This document shows, piece after piece, positions 52,160 through 62,801 of a stretch of DNA of 64,000 nucleotides. The stretch is from UBA8079 sp049601915. GTDB lineage: Bacteria > Pseudomonadota > Alphaproteobacteria > UBA6615. The DNA is taken from assembly GCA_049601915.1 (NCBI GenBank), contig JBMYRB010000004.1, forward strand, positions 155,995 to 219,994, in the 5' to 3' direction. Every line of letters starts with the position of its first letter. Within the stretch, counting starts at the first letter, position 1. A program made the translations under genes and the position numbers. The notes beneath the pieces are model-generated. The model saw nothing but the letters and a program-made list of their open reading frames with translations. It did no database searches and was not told the DNA's origin.

Positions 52160-52366
52160 CTAAATTCTGACAGGATACACACGATCCACTCTAAGGTTTG
52201 TATCCTCCAACCGTTCCAGACGGTCCTTAAACTTCTTGAGGGTCACCCAGACTAACTTTGCGGAGTAGGAACCACCTCGAGGAGTCTCGAGTCCTAGACT
52301 GTTGAGGTGGTCTGCAATCTCTCGATCATTCATCCCTGCGCAGTGCAGATCGTGAATGAGGTTCAA
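52160..52366 (-). CDS. Small helix-turn-helix protein of the HNH cassette
   Basis: A frame of up to 68 codons (TTG 52366) or 57 codons from ATG 52333. REIADHLNSLGLETPRGGSYSAKLVWVTLKKFKDR resembles the small DNA-binding segment found in serine-recombinase recombinase domains and related short HTH proteins. It ends VDRVYPVRI with TGA at 52160-52162. It could be a regulator of the cassette or the surviving fragment of a recombinase. It lies upstream of the HNH gene on the same strand. Confidence 0.5.
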   Translation of the reverse strand: MNLIHDLHCAGMNDREIADHLNSLGLETPRGGSYSAKLVWVTLKKFKDRLERLEDTNLRVDRVYPVRI

Positions 52367-52463
52367 TCTCTCGAGACGTTTTTTTTGGGTAGTTCGGGAA
52401 GGGTGAGAGTCCTAGTTCTGACGGTCACTTCAACCATCAGAAAAAACTTCCTTGGATCAGAAT

Positions 52464-52477
52464 TTATCCAGTGAAAT
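52464..52477 (-). repeat. Right 14-bp inverted repeat of the HNH cassette
   Basis: TTATCCAGTGAAAT on the plus strand, the reverse complement of 51292-51305. It begins right after the glmS stop codon. Confidence 0.8.
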
Positions 52478-54301
<1,824 letters not shown>

Positions 54302-54306
54302 GCGTT

Positions 54307-55638
54307 CTAGCCCTTCGACTTCAGTTTGCGGAACCGGGCGGCCCAGCCGGCCTTGGTGACCTGCTCGGCGCGCTCGATAGATAACGCATCGGCCTCGACA
54401 TCGCCCGAGATTGTGCTGCCCGCCGCGACGATGGCGCCGTCGCCCACGGTCACTGGCGCGACGAGTGCGGAATTGGAGCCGATAAAAGCCCCCCCGCCGA
54501 TGTTCGTCGTGTGTTTACCGAAGCCGTCATAGTTGCAAGTGATCGTGCCCGCCCCGATGTTGGCGCCCGCGCCTACATGGGCATCGCCCACATACGAAAG
54601 GTGGTTGGCCTTGGCGCCCGCGCCCAGATCGGCATTCTTGATCTCGACGAAGTTGCCGACCCGCGCCCCGGCGCCAATCTTCGCACCCGGCCGCAGCCGC
54701 GCGTAGGGGCCGATGACCGCGCCACCTTCGACGCCGGCACCCTCGAGATGGCTGAAGGCGCGTATCTCCGCACCGTCGGCGACCTTCACACCCGGCCCGA
54801 ACACCACATTGGGCTGCACGACCACATCGCGCCCCAGCTCGGTGTCGTGGTGAAACCAGACCGTACCCGGATCGACTAGGGTCGCCCCGCCATCCATCGC
54901 GCCGGCGCGCAGCGCGTCCTGCACCACCGCCTCGGCGATCGCGAGATCCGCACGGGAATTTACGCCGAGGAATTCGTCTTCCTCGCCCTCGACCACGGCA
55001 GCCATGTGCCCGTCCGAGCGTGCGAGCGCGACGGTTTCCGTCAGGTAGTACTCGTTCTTGGCGTTGTTGGTGTCGAGACGGTCAAGCAGGCCGGTCAGGT
55101 GATGGCCGTCAAACGCCATCACCCCGGAGTTGCAGAGGTTGACCTCCAGCTCTTCCGGTGAGGCGTCCTTGGCCTCGATGATCGCCTCGAGCCCGCCGTC
55201 GTCGTTGGTGATCAGACGACCATATTGATGGAAATGGCGCGGCCGGAAGCCCAACACCGACACCGCGGCGCCATCGGAACAGGCCGCCGCCGCCCGGCGC
55301 ATCGTATCGGCGCTCACCAGCGGCGTGTCGCCGTAGAGCACCAGCACGGTCCCCGTAAAACCTTCCAAAGCCTCCCGCGCAGCCTTCACCGCGCCGCCGG
55401 TGCCGTCCCGTTCGGCCTGCACGCAAATCGGATGTGGTGCCACCGCGTCGGCCACCACATCCATATCCGGTCCGACAACGACGACGACCCGCTCGGGCGA
55501 CAACTCGGCCGCCGTGGCGAGCAGGTGGGTGATCATCGGGCGCCCGGCGAGCGGGTGCATCACCTTGGGCAGGTCGGAACGCATCCGCGTCCCCTTCCCG
55601 GCGGCAAGCACCACTATGGCTAAAGCTGTGTCGATCAT
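54307..55638 (-). CDS. glmU: Bifunctional GlmU (GlcNAc-1-P uridyltransferase / GlcN-1-P acetyltransferase)
   Basis: A 443-residue enzyme. Residues about 1-225 are the uridyltransferase domain with LAAGKGTRMRSDLPKVMHPLAG and LYGDTPLVS; the rest is a left-handed beta-helix acetyltransferase with hexapeptide repeats (EIKNADLGAGAKANHLSYVGDAHVGAGANIGAGTITCNYDG). It completes UDP-GlcNAc synthesis from GlcN-1-P. It is operonic with glmS. Confidence 0.97.
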   Translation of the reverse strand: MIDTALAIVVLAAGKGTRMRSDLPKVMHPLAGRPMITHLLATAAELSPERVVVVVGPDMDVVADAVAPHPICVQAERDGTGGAVKAAREALEGFTGTVLVLYGDTPLVSADTMRRAAAACSDGAAVSVLGFRPRHFHQYGRLITNDDGGLEAIIEAKDASPEELEVNLCNSGVMAFDGHHLTGLLDRLDTNNAKNEYYLTETVALARSDGHMAAVVEGEEDEFLGVNSRADLAIAEAVVQDALRAGAMDGGATLVDPGTVWFHHDTELGRDVVVQPNVVFGPGVKVADGAEIRAFSHLEGAGVEGGAVIGPYARLRPGAKIGAGARVGNFVEIKNADLGAGAKANHLSYVGDAHVGAGANIGAGTITCNYDGFGKHTTNIGGGAFIGSNSALVAPVTVGDGAIVAAGSTISGDVEADALSIERAEQVTKAGWAARFRKLKSKG

Positions 55639-55798
55639 GATGTCATTCGACGATGGTCATACGCCCGATTTGGGCCGGCAGAGGTGAGGCAAATCCGGTT
55701 TGGCGAATCCGCAGAAATCGGCGCAGAACTTGCCACACCGCTGTGAATCGGACCAAGTCACGAATTGTTCCCGATTGTTTCGGGCGCAACGGACGCAG

Positions 55799-56656
55799 CT
55801 AGCGGTCGTCTTCACCCGGCTCGCCGAACACCAGCGCACCATCTACCGTGCGCGCGCGCACCAGATGGGCAAAGCCGTCGCCCCAGGGTGTCGACAATTC
55901 GAGGCGCACCGGCACGCGCCCGGGCTCGACACCGATATCGGCCAGCCAGATAGAGACCTCAAGGCCCTGCAACTGCTTGCGGTCGGGCTTGAAGCCGGCA
56001 ATACGCTCGAAGGTCAGGTGGCAGCCCTCGACGCGCCCCTCAAAAGGTGCCGCATTGCTCTTCTTGAAGCTGCGCGGCGCCAACGGCTCCATATTCGCGT
56101 CGTAGCGCCTACGACCGTCATAAACGGCTGTGTTCGGTCGGCAGGAACCCTCCATCGCGCTGGTGAGCACCAGCGCCGTGACGGCGGTCGTTGGATCGAC
56201 GGCACCCGGGATCAGCGAAGGGTCGACGCGTTTGATGTCATCTTCGCCGTATGGGGGCTCGGCCGTGACGGTCCGCTCGCCATCTTCGGCATAGTCGATC
56301 GCGACCGTGCGCTGGCGACTGCGCCAGATGTTCGCCGTCCGGTATTCCTCAGGCGCGATATCGCCGTCGCGCCAGTCGCCGCGGCTCGATGCCTCGAGGC
56401 TCCAGTTGAACAACGCCCCGATGATCCCCGACGTCTCGAGCCTGACCCGGGTTTCATAGCCTGGATTGGCCAGATCCACTTCGAAGTTGAAGCGGATGGC
56501 GCGCAGGCCCCCGGTATAGACGTCATAGGTGAGCGCAAACCCCTCGGTCACCTCACCCGGCGGGCGATCGGCCATGGCCTGCTCATCGGCAAGGGCATGT
56601 GTCACAGCACCTGCCGACACCGCCGCGACGACAGCGAGAGCATGTAATGCGCGCAT
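55799..56656 (-). CDS. DUF3108 exported protein
   Basis: A 285-residue protein with a signal peptide (about residues 1-23). The mature part, LTYDVYTGGLRAIRFNFEV...GALFNWSLEASSRG and YDGRRRYDANM, matches DUF3108, a periplasmic/outer-membrane-associated family with a lipocalin-like fold. Function is unknown. It lies 5 bp from the secreted repeat protein gene upstream, so the two are likely cotranscribed. Confidence 0.87.
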   Translation of the reverse strand: MRALHALAVVAAVSAGAVTHALADEQAMADRPPGEVTEGFALTYDVYTGGLRAIRFNFEVDLANPGYETRVRLETSGIIGALFNWSLEASSRGDWRDGDIAPEEYRTANIWRSRQRTVAIDYAEDGERTVTAEPPYGEDDIKRVDPSLIPGAVDPTTAVTALVLTSAMEGSCRPNTAVYDGRRRYDANMEPLAPRSFKKSNAAPFEGRVEGCHLTFERIAGFKPDRKQLQGLEVSIWLADIGVEPGRVPVRLELSTPWGDGFAHLVRARTVDGALVFGEPGEDDR

Positions 56657-56661
56657 AGCGG

Positions 56662-57168
56662 CTATTGCGAAGAGCCCGTCTTTTGCCGGACGACATCGTG
56701 GATCACGTCGAGCACCAGGTCGGTGCCCTTCTCGACCAAGACCACGTCATTGTCGACGATCACACGTTCGGTGTTCGTCCGGTCCTGCAATCGGTTTTCC
56801 AGATCGGCGGGAAGCGCCTGCCGGTCCAGGCCGGGCGGCAAGCGCCCGTTCCGGTCCAGCTGCTTCTGAAGGCCCGGCGGCAGCTGATCGCGCTTCGCCA
56901 GCCCCGGCGGCAACCCGCCCTGCCGGCCCTTGCCGGAACCCTTGCCCGCCTTCTTCGTGTCGGTCTCTTCCTTGTCCGCATCTTCACTCTTCTCGATACC
57001 GGTGCCGGCGAGCACCTCACGAATTTTGCGTTTCTCGAGGTCGCTGAAAATTTGCCCGACACGGCCCTCCGCGCGGGTCACGCCGGCCGACTGTGCCTCG
57101 ACGGTTTGTGGCGCCGGCAGCAGGAGCAAGGCTCCCGCGATCAGGCAAGCAAAGACGGTGGTTCTCAT
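56662..57168 (-). CDS. Secreted LPPGL-repeat protein
   Basis: A 168-residue protein from ATG 57168 with a signal peptide (TVFACLIAGALLLLPAPQTVEAQ). A helical charged segment is followed by a Lys/Gly-rich stretch and three LPPGL repeats (about residues 92-120: GGLPPGLAKRDQLPPGLQ, GRLPPGLDR). The C-terminal part ERVIVDNDVVLVEKGTDLVLDVIHD resembles RcnB-like periplasmic proteins, but I would not name it on that basis. It shares an operon with the DUF3108 gene. Confidence 0.75.
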   Translation of the reverse strand: MRTTVFACLIAGALLLLPAPQTVEAQSAGVTRAEGRVGQIFSDLEKRKIREVLAGTGIEKSEDADKEETDTKKAGKGSGKGRQGGLPPGLAKRDQLPPGLQKQLDRNGRLPPGLDRQALPADLENRLQDRTNTERVIVDNDVVLVEKGTDLVLDVIHDVVRQKTGSSQ

Positions 57169-57273
57169 TGGAAACTCCCGATCATCCATAACCCGGATCA
57201 TAGGGTCCGGCTCAATTGAGGCAAGGATGGGGCAATAATCACGATGAATGCCGGCGGTTCCCGGGCCCGAAAC

Positions 57274-57302
57274 TTGACACCGGCGAACCGGTCGCCCTAT
57301 AG
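57274..57302 (+). promoter_or_regulatory. Sigma-70-type promoter of tRNA-Val
   Basis: TTGACA at 57274-57279 and CTATAG at 57297-57302 with a 17-bp spacer, 30 bp upstream of the tRNA. The -35 is perfect. Confidence 0.75.
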
Positions 57303-57332
57303 GTCCGGTCCCCATTCGGGGTCCTTATGGAG

Positions 57333-57407
57333 GGGCGCGTAGCTCAGCGGGAGAGCACTGCCTTCACACGGCAGGGGTCACAGGTTCAATCCCTGTCGCG
57401 CCCACCA
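57333..57407 (+). tRNA. tRNA-Val(CAC)
   Basis: 75 nt with acceptor stem GGGCGCG/CGCGCCC, D arm, anticodon stem CTGCC/GGCAG around loop TTCACAC (anticodon CAC), T arm ACAGG-TTCAATC-CCTGT and an encoded CCA. An integrase stub lies 100 bp downstream. Confidence 0.95.
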
Positions 57408-57509
57408 TTTTCCTTAGCATTCTCAACGTTCTGACGGCCGATCGTTTGCCGGTCGTCCGACATTATGTCGGCTGCCACACCGCTGACACAACGGAAGGAG
57501 TGCTAACAG

Positions 57510-57701
57510 ATGGCATCTGTTCGCAAAAGAGGAACAAAGTGGCAGGTTCAGGTTATACGCAAGAATCGACGAGCTCTGATCCGAACTTTTCATACGCACT
57601 CCGACGCGACTGCGTGGGGACGACGCATGGAGATCGAACTTGAAGGCCGCGATGTAGGTCGAGACACGCACGTACTCGCGAACATCACGCTGGGCGAATG
57701 A
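57510..57701 (+). pseudogene. Tyrosine-recombinase N-terminal stub
   Basis: 63 codons, MASVRKRGTKWQVQVIRKNRRALIRTFHTHSDATAWGRRM, match the arm-binding N-terminus of phage/island integrases. The core-binding and catalytic domains are absent; the frame ends at TGA 57699. Its place downstream of a tRNA fits a decayed tRNA-targeted island. No copy of the tRNA end is found further downstream to mark the other boundary. Confidence 0.75.
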
Positions 57702-57737
57702 GTATGCCCCGACTATCAAGCCGCAGGTCAACCGCGG

Positions 57738-57765
57738 CCCCGAGCGCAAAACTTGTTGCGCTCGG
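57738..57765. repeat. Perfect 11-bp hairpin in the tRNA-Val scar
   Basis: CCCGAGCGCAA, six-base loop AACTTG, TTGCGCTCGGG. No T-run follows, so it is not a standard terminator. It lies between the integrase stub and an unrecognised gene fragment. Confidence 0.6.
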
Positions 57766-57998
57766 GATCGAGCAAACGAGTGAGACGGGCCAGACGTTTT
57801 TGCCGCCCTACCCCCGAGGCGCGGCTCTACTACCAGGCCACGCCGCCATTCTTCCTGCAGGACAGGTTCTGTTCGGCCGAGGGACCGGACACCGACCGGC
57901 TGCACTGGCTGACGGGCCATCTCGACCTGGAAGGGACACCGGCGGAGGGCTGGAAGTTACTGGTCGCCGACAGCGGGACGGTCGAAGTCGGAAAGTGA
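57753..57998 (+). pseudogene. Unrecognised gene fragment
   Basis: An 81-codon frame with GC-rich codon use ending RLHWLTGHLDLEGTPAEGWKLLVADSGTVEVGK. The segment reads like the C-terminal end of a real protein, but the 5' part begins within the hairpin and has no sensible start, so this is probably a fragment left by a deletion. I do not recognise the family. The gap to the molybdenum hydroxylase gene is 66 bp. Confidence 0.35.
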
Positions 57999-58064
57999 GC
58001 CGTCGGGCATGGAAAAGTCGGTGCCAAATCAATAACCTACCCTCCCTTCAAGAGGACATATTTC

Positions 58065-60395
58065 ATGGGTGAGTTTTCCATCGGCCAACCGGTCACGCGG
58101 CTCGAAGACCCGCGTTTGCTCAAGGGCCAGGGCCGCTATCTCGACGACATCAACTACGACCGTCAGCTCTTTGCGGTGATCCTGCGCTCGCCCCATGCCC
58201 ATGCCGAGATCGTCTCGATCGACAAGTCCGCCGCCGAGGCCGCGCCGGGCGTGCACGGGGTGTTCACGGGTGTGGATTATCGCGCCGACGGGATGGGGGT
58301 CGTGCCCTGCATGGGCAGCTACAACCATCGCGACGGCGGGCCCATGTATGTCCCCGACCGGCCCGCGCTGGCCGTCGGCAAGGTGATGCATATCGGCTAT
58401 CCGGTCGCGCTGGTCGTCGCCAACACCGAGGCCCAGGCGCGTGATGCGAGCGAGCTGATCGAGGTGGACTACAAGCCCCTGCCCGCCGTCGTCTCCTGCT
58501 ACGACGCCTTCCAGGACGGCGCGCCCCAGCTCTACGATGACTGCCCCAACAACGAATCATATTTCTACGAGGTCGGCGACAAGGACGCGACCGATGCTGC
58601 CTTCGCCGCAGCCGATCGCGTGGTCGAGCAGGACATGGTCATCAATAGGGTCACCGCCAACGCGATGGAAAACCGCGCCGTCATCGGCGACTGGGACATC
58701 GGCACCGACCGCATCACCATCCGCTGCGGCTTCCAGCGGCCGTGGCTGTTCCGCCAGAGCCTGGCCGAGCAATCCTTCCACGTGCCCGAGCGCCAGATCA
58801 GGCTGGTGACCGACGATATCGGCGGCAGCTACGGCCTGCGCGGCTCGATCTATCCCGAGATGGTGCTGATGCCCTGGGCGTCCAAGCATGTCGGCCGCCC
58901 GGTCAAATGGGTCGCCGACCGGAGCGAGAGCCACCTTAGCGACGACGACGGACGCGACAATGTGGTGAAGGTGGGTCTGGCCTTCGATGCCGACGACGGC
59001 AAATTCCAGGCCGTGCGGGTGCGCAGCTGGGGCAATCTCGGCGCCTTCGTGTCCTATCGCGGCGCGGCGCCGCCCGCCGTCCACATCGGCACGGTGATCG
59101 GTCCCTACACCACGCCGGTCGCCTACGCCGCCATCTCGGGCATGCTGACCAACACCCACTGCACCTCGCCCTATCGCGGCGCCGGCCGGCCCGAATCCTC
59201 GTTCATGATCGAGCGGCTGGTGGAACGCGCCGCGGACACGCTCGGCATGGACCCGGCGGAGCTGCGGCGCCGGAACATCATCCCGCCCGAAGCGATGCCC
59301 TACAAGACGCCGCTCACCTACACCTATGATTGCGGCGAGTTCGAGAAGAACATGGACATGGCCATGGAGACCGCCGACTGGGCGGGCTTCGAGGCGCGGC
59401 GCGCGGAGGCCGCCACACGCGGCAAGCTGCGCGGCATCGGCATGTCGAACACGCTGGAATGGGCGGCCGACAACACGACCGAGACGGCAGAGCTGCGTTT
59501 CGACCCGTCCGGCGATCTGACTTTCGTGGCTTCCACCATCTCCCACGGCCAGGGACACCGGACGATCCAGACCCAGATCCTCGTCGATCTGCTCGGCGTC
59601 GATCCCGAGCGGGTGGCCGTGCTCCAGGGGGACACCGACGTGTCTGCCTTCGGCATGGGCACCGGCGGGTCGCGCTCGACTATCATGACCGGCAGCGCGC
59701 TGACCATCGCCGCGCGGAAGATCATCGAGAAGGGAAAGAAGCTCGCAGCCCATCTGCTGGAGGCATCCGAAGCCGACATCGAGTTCGCGGACGGAAACTT
59801 CTCCGTCGCGGGCACCGACAAGCTGATCACCGTGCACGAGATCGCAGCGGCGGCCTACAAGAGCAACGACCTGCCGGCCGAGATGGAGCCCGGCCTCTAC
59901 GAGACCGGCACCTACAACGCCACCACCGGCAACTTCCCCAACGGTTGCCACGTGTGTGAGGTCGAGATCGACACCGACACCGGCGTGACGGAGGTGGTGA
60001 ACTACACCGTGGTCGACGATGTCGGCACGATCATCAATCCGATGCTGGTGCGCGGCCAGATCATGGGCGGCATCGCCCAGGGCATGGGCCAGGTGCTGAT
60101 GGAGGACAAGACCTACGACCCCGATACGGGCCAGCTGCTGGCCGGGTCCTTCATGGACTACTGCATGCCGCGGGCCGCCGATTTCTGCGACATCAACTTC
60201 GAGGAAAACGAGGTACCCTCACCGACTAACCCGCTGGGGGTCAAAGGCGCGGGCGAAGCGGGCACGGTGGGCTCGCTATCGGCGGGCACCAACGCCATCG
60301 TGGACGCGCTGTCCCATCTGGGGATCGAGCATATCGACACGCCGTGTACGCCCCTGAAAGTCTGGCAGGCAATCCGGGACGCAAAAGCCGCCTAG
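58065..60395 (+). CDS. Xanthine dehydrogenase-family molybdopterin-binding large subunit (CoxL-like)
   Basis: A 776-residue protein of the molybdenum hydroxylase family. RLEDPRLLKGQGRYLDD, the active-site-near SPYRGAGRPESSF and the C-terminal GVKGAGEAGTVGSL with the catalytic Glu are present. The AYRCSFR loop of form I CO dehydrogenase is replaced by YRGAGR, so this is a form II/aldehyde-oxidase-like member and CO oxidation is unlikely. The usual FAD and [2Fe-2S] subunit genes are not adjacent. Upstream is a deletion scar, so partners may have been lost or lie elsewhere. Confidence 0.9.
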   Translation: MGEFSIGQPVTRLEDPRLLKGQGRYLDDINYDRQLFAVILRSPHAHAEIVSIDKSAAEAAPGVHGVFTGVDYRADGMGVVPCMGSYNHRDGGPMYVPDRPALAVGKVMHIGYPVALVVANTEAQARDASELIEVDYKPLPAVVSCYDAFQDGAPQLYDDCPNNESYFYEVGDKDATDAAFAAADRVVEQDMVINRVTANAMENRAVIGDWDIGTDRITIRCGFQRPWLFRQSLAEQSFHVPERQIRLVTDDIGGSYGLRGSIYPEMVLMPWASKHVGRPVKWVADRSESHLSDDDGRDNVVKVGLAFDADDGKFQAVRVRSWGNLGAFVSYRGAAPPAVHIGTVIGPYTTPVAYAAISGMLTNTHCTSPYRGAGRPESSFMIERLVERAADTLGMDPAELRRRNIIPPEAMPYKTPLTYTYDCGEFEKNMDMAMETADWAGFEARRAEAATRGKLRGIGMSNTLEWAADNTTETAELRFDPSGDLTFVASTISHGQGHRTIQTQILVDLLGVDPERVAVLQGDTDVSAFGMGTGGSRSTIMTGSALTIAARKIIEKGKKLAAHLLEASEADIEFADGNFSVAGTDKLITVHEIAAAAYKSNDLPAEMEPGLYETGTYNATTGNFPNGCHVCEVEIDTDTGVTEVVNYTVVDDVGTIINPMLVRGQIMGGIAQGMGQVLMEDKTYDPDTGQLLAGSFMDYCMPRAADFCDINFEENEVPSPTNPLGVKGAGEAGTVGSLSAGTNAIVDALSHLGIEHIDTPCTPLKVWQAIRDAKAA

Positions 60396-60464
60396 GCGGC
60401 GGCTTGCACGACCGGCGCACCGGACCTATCTGCTTATGGAACGAATTCATCAAGGAGACACGCA

Positions 60465-60980
60465 ATGACCGAAACCGCATATCTCGCCGGCGGCTGCTTC
60501 TGGGGCATGCAGGACCTGATCCGGCGCCTGCCGGGCGTCGTCTCGACCCGCGTCGGCTACACGGGCGGCGAACTGCCCAACGCGACCTATCAGCATGTAC
60601 GCACGGGCACGACCGGCCACACGGAGGCGATCGAGGTGGTCTTCGACCCCGACCAGGTCAGCTACCGCGACCTGCTCGAACTGTTCTTCCAGATCCACGA
60701 CCCGACCACGCCCGACCGCCAGGGCAACGACCGGGGCACCCAATACCGCTCGGCCATCTTCTGGCTGAGCGAGGCACAGCGCGATACAGCAAAAGACACC
60801 ATCGCCGACGTCGAGGCGTCGGGCCTGTGGCCGGGCAAGGTGGTCACGCAGGTTACGCAGGCCGGCGACTTCTGGCCGGCCGAGCCCGAGCATCAGGATT
60901 ATCTGGAGCGCGTCCCGCACGGCTACACCTGCCATTTCGTGCGGCCCGACTGGAAACTGCCCAAGCGCGACGCAGCCTAG
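60465..60980 (+). CDS. msrA: Peptide methionine (S)-S-oxide reductase
   Basis: A 171-residue MsrA with the active site GGCFWGMQDL (Cys about residue 10), RVGYTGGELPNATYQHV and GHTEAIEVVFDPDQ. It repairs oxidised methionine with thioredoxin. Resolving Cys residues are few, as in short MsrA types. It follows the molybdenum hydroxylase gene on the same strand. Confidence 0.95.
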   Translation: MTETAYLAGGCFWGMQDLIRRLPGVVSTRVGYTGGELPNATYQHVRTGTTGHTEAIEVVFDPDQVSYRDLLELFFQIHDPTTPDRQGNDRGTQYRSAIFWLSEAQRDTAKDTIADVEASGLWPGKVVTQVTQAGDFWPAEPEHQDYLERVPHGYTCHFVRPDWKLPKRDAA

Positions 60981-60995
60981 GAGTTACGACGCAGG

Positions 60996-61595
60996 CTAGG
61001 CGCCACGCGGTTCCAGCATGAGCTCGAGGTTTGCGCCCACCATGGGCCATTCGGCCGCCGTGATCGAGTAAACGGCGGTGTCCCGGATGGTGCCATTCGC
61101 CATAATCCGGTGCGCGCGCAGGACGCCGTCGAGCTTCGCCCCGAGGCGCTCGATAGCGCGGCGACTGGGGTGGTTGATGACATGGGTCTGGGACTCGGCC
61201 GCAACGCAGTCCAGCACCTCAAAGGCATGGCGTAGAAGCAGCAGCTTGCACTCGGTGTTGAGCGGCGTGCGCTGTACTGACTTGCGGTACCAGGTCGAAC
61301 CGATCTCGAGACGCCGGTTCGCCGCATCGATATTCATGTAGGTGGTCATGCCCACCGCGCGGCCGCTGGATTTTTTGATCACCGCGAACGGCAGCATGGA
61401 GCCTCCCTCGCGCAGAGATAGCCTGCGCGCGATCTCGTCGGCAACCCCCTCGGGCCGGGGTACCGTCGTGTACTAGAGCCGATACAATTCGGCGTCCGCC
61501 GCGGCGTCCCGCTGGTTGGGTTCATGTTCGGGGGCCAAGGGGACGACCTGCACATGGTCCCCTTCGGCGGAGAATGATTCGGGCCAGTGGGTCAT
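60996..61595 (-). pseudogene. GNAT acetyltransferase with in-frame TAG
   Basis: From ATG 61595 the frame reads THWPESFSAEGDHVQVVPLAPEHE, meets TAG at 61473-61475 (codon 41) and continues YTTVPRPEGVADEIA and MLPFAVIKKSSGRAVGMTTYMNI to 60996 without a shift. In this family the codon is expected to be Trp (RLWYTTVP). A shortened protein could start at ATG 61397 but would lack the first strand and helix. It is one nonsense change away from intact. Confidence 0.8.
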
Positions 61596-61668
61596 GGGTC
61601 ATTGATCCAGAAACGCGGCGGGACAATTGCCGACACCGTTTACGAGCGCAACGCCACCGTGTGCAAAC

Positions 61669-62427
61669 CTAGAACAATTCCCCCTGATCGAGCGGCTCAT
61701 CGATCAGCGAATGGGGCGTCAGAAGTTCCAGGCCGTCGCTGAGGATATCGTTGACCGCACGGCCCACGGGAACGACCCTTACGGTGTCTTCGGGCGCGGG
61801 TCGCAACAGTTCACCCGCCGCCTCCCGGTCGAACCGGTCCTCGGTGCCGTTGCCCAGCCAAGCATCGAATCCGTCTGGATTCAGGATCACCGGCATGCGG
61901 TGGTGAAACGGCTGCAGGGTCTCGTTGGCCTCGGTGGTGACGATGGTCGCGGTCTCGAGTTCGGAACCATCCGGCCCGAGCCACGCCTCCCATAATCCCG
62001 CGAAGCTGATCAGCCCGCCATCGGGCCGGGAGATCCAGACCGGCTGCTTGGGTCCGCTGCCGGTCGCCTGCCATTCGTAGAAACCGCTCGCCGGAATGAT
62101 GCAGCGCCGGCGCTGAAACGCGGCCCGGAACGACGGCTTCTCGGCAATAGTCTCGGCGCGCGCGTTAATCATCCGCGCACCCATCCCCGGGTCCTTGGCC
62201 CAGGCCGGCACCAGCCCCCAGCGCAGGAGCGCGGGCACGCGGACCAGCGGATCATCGCCCCCTTCACCCGTTGTAACGCCTTCCCGACTCGCAGCGCGGA
62301 TAATCGCCACAATCTCCTGAGACGGCGCGATGTTGTAACGCTGGGGCAGCACGAACCTGGTCGACACCAGCCCGTAGGCGGCGTGGATCTCTTCCCAGCT
62401 GTGAATCAGGCCGAATCGTCCGCACAT
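61669..62427 (-). CDS. SRAP-domain protein (SOS response-associated peptidase, YedK/HMCES type)
   Basis: A 252-residue SRAP protein. After Met removal the catalytic Cys 2 (MCGRFGLIHS) becomes the N-terminus; RYNIAPSQEIV, MINARAETIAEKPSFRAAFQRRRCIIPASGFYEW (Asn, Glu) and FHHRMPVIL (His) complete the site. Such proteins cross-link to abasic sites in single-stranded DNA and protect them. It is a solitary gene here. Confidence 0.95.
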   Translation of the reverse strand: MCGRFGLIHSWEEIHAAYGLVSTRFVLPQRYNIAPSQEIVAIIRAASREGVTTGEGGDDPLVRVPALLRWGLVPAWAKDPGMGARMINARAETIAEKPSFRAAFQRRRCIIPASGFYEWQATGSGPKQPVWISRPDGGLISFAGLWEAWLGPDGSELETATIVTTEANETLQPFHHRMPVILNPDGFDAWLGNGTEDRFDREAAGELLRPAPEDTVRVVPVGRAVNDILSDGLELLTPHSLIDEPLDQGELF

Positions 62428-62801
62428 ATGTCTATTTTACACCTGTTGTGACAGCGATCTCGTTTCGTTCGCCGCTAAATTCCCGAGTCGCTTTTGGCCC
62501 GACCACTAGATTTTGGGTTTCGGGGTACAAACCGGGCACAAAAGGATTATTTCAATTTGGCGACAGGACGTAACAATCTGGCAAATATCAGGGTTTTCCG
62601 GGCCTTCATCAGGCTCCTACATTGACTCTCCCGCCGGAAAGAATACAATGTTCTTTTTTTGTTCACGGTGACAGGTCGCCAACATTTAGTGTTTACTTAA
62701 TGTTACGGCTCTAGATGTTGTGGGTTATGCAGGTTTTCCATGGAAAACTGCCCACAAGGTGTGGAGCACCTGGATTGTCGCGTGGAGGGGGCCTTTATAA
62801 A
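62428..62801. promoter_or_regulatory. Upstream region of nrdA with nested palindromes
   Basis: 374 bases without a gene. At 62733-62748 there is a perfect 16-bp palindrome, GTTTTCCA/TGGAAAAC, nested inside TTGTGGG (62719-62725) and CCCACAA (62751-62757). At 62503-62518, CCACTAGATTTTGGGT matches the NrdR-box consensus at about 12 of 16 positions; a weaker similar stretch, TCTAGATGTTGTGG, is near 62709. NrdR control of the ribonucleotide reductase is thus plausible but not proven. Confidence 0.45.

Larger units (their letters stand above)
51285..52477. mobile_element. 1.2-kb HNH cassette inserted in the 3' end of glmS
   Basis: The segment between the two copies of the glmS tail has clearly lower GC than its surroundings and encodes an HNH endonuclease and a small HTH-like protein. 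Near each end is the same 14-bp sequence ATTTCACTGGATAA in inverted orientation (51292-51305 and, reversed, 52464-52477). The right copy of the glmS tail lies in the active gene, so the cassette brought in a synonymous replacement for the end it displaced. No transposase, integrase or Tn7 genes are seen. It may be an HNH-driven homing element or be mobilised in trans. Confidence 0.7.

Noticed and set aside
51285..52477. Ordinary insertion sequence with target-site duplication
   Set aside because: No transposase; the direct repeats differ at synonymous sites instead of being identical, and 7 bp separate the left inverted repeat from the direct repeat.
58065..60395. Form I carbon monoxide dehydrogenase
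   Set aside because: The AYRCSFR active-site loop is absent (YRGAGR instead) and the small and medium subunits are not adjacent.
60385..60405. Hairpin AAGCCGCC/GGCGGCTT at the end of the CoxL-like gene as a terminator
   Set aside because: It overlaps the stop codon and has no T-run; msrA follows closely on the same strand.
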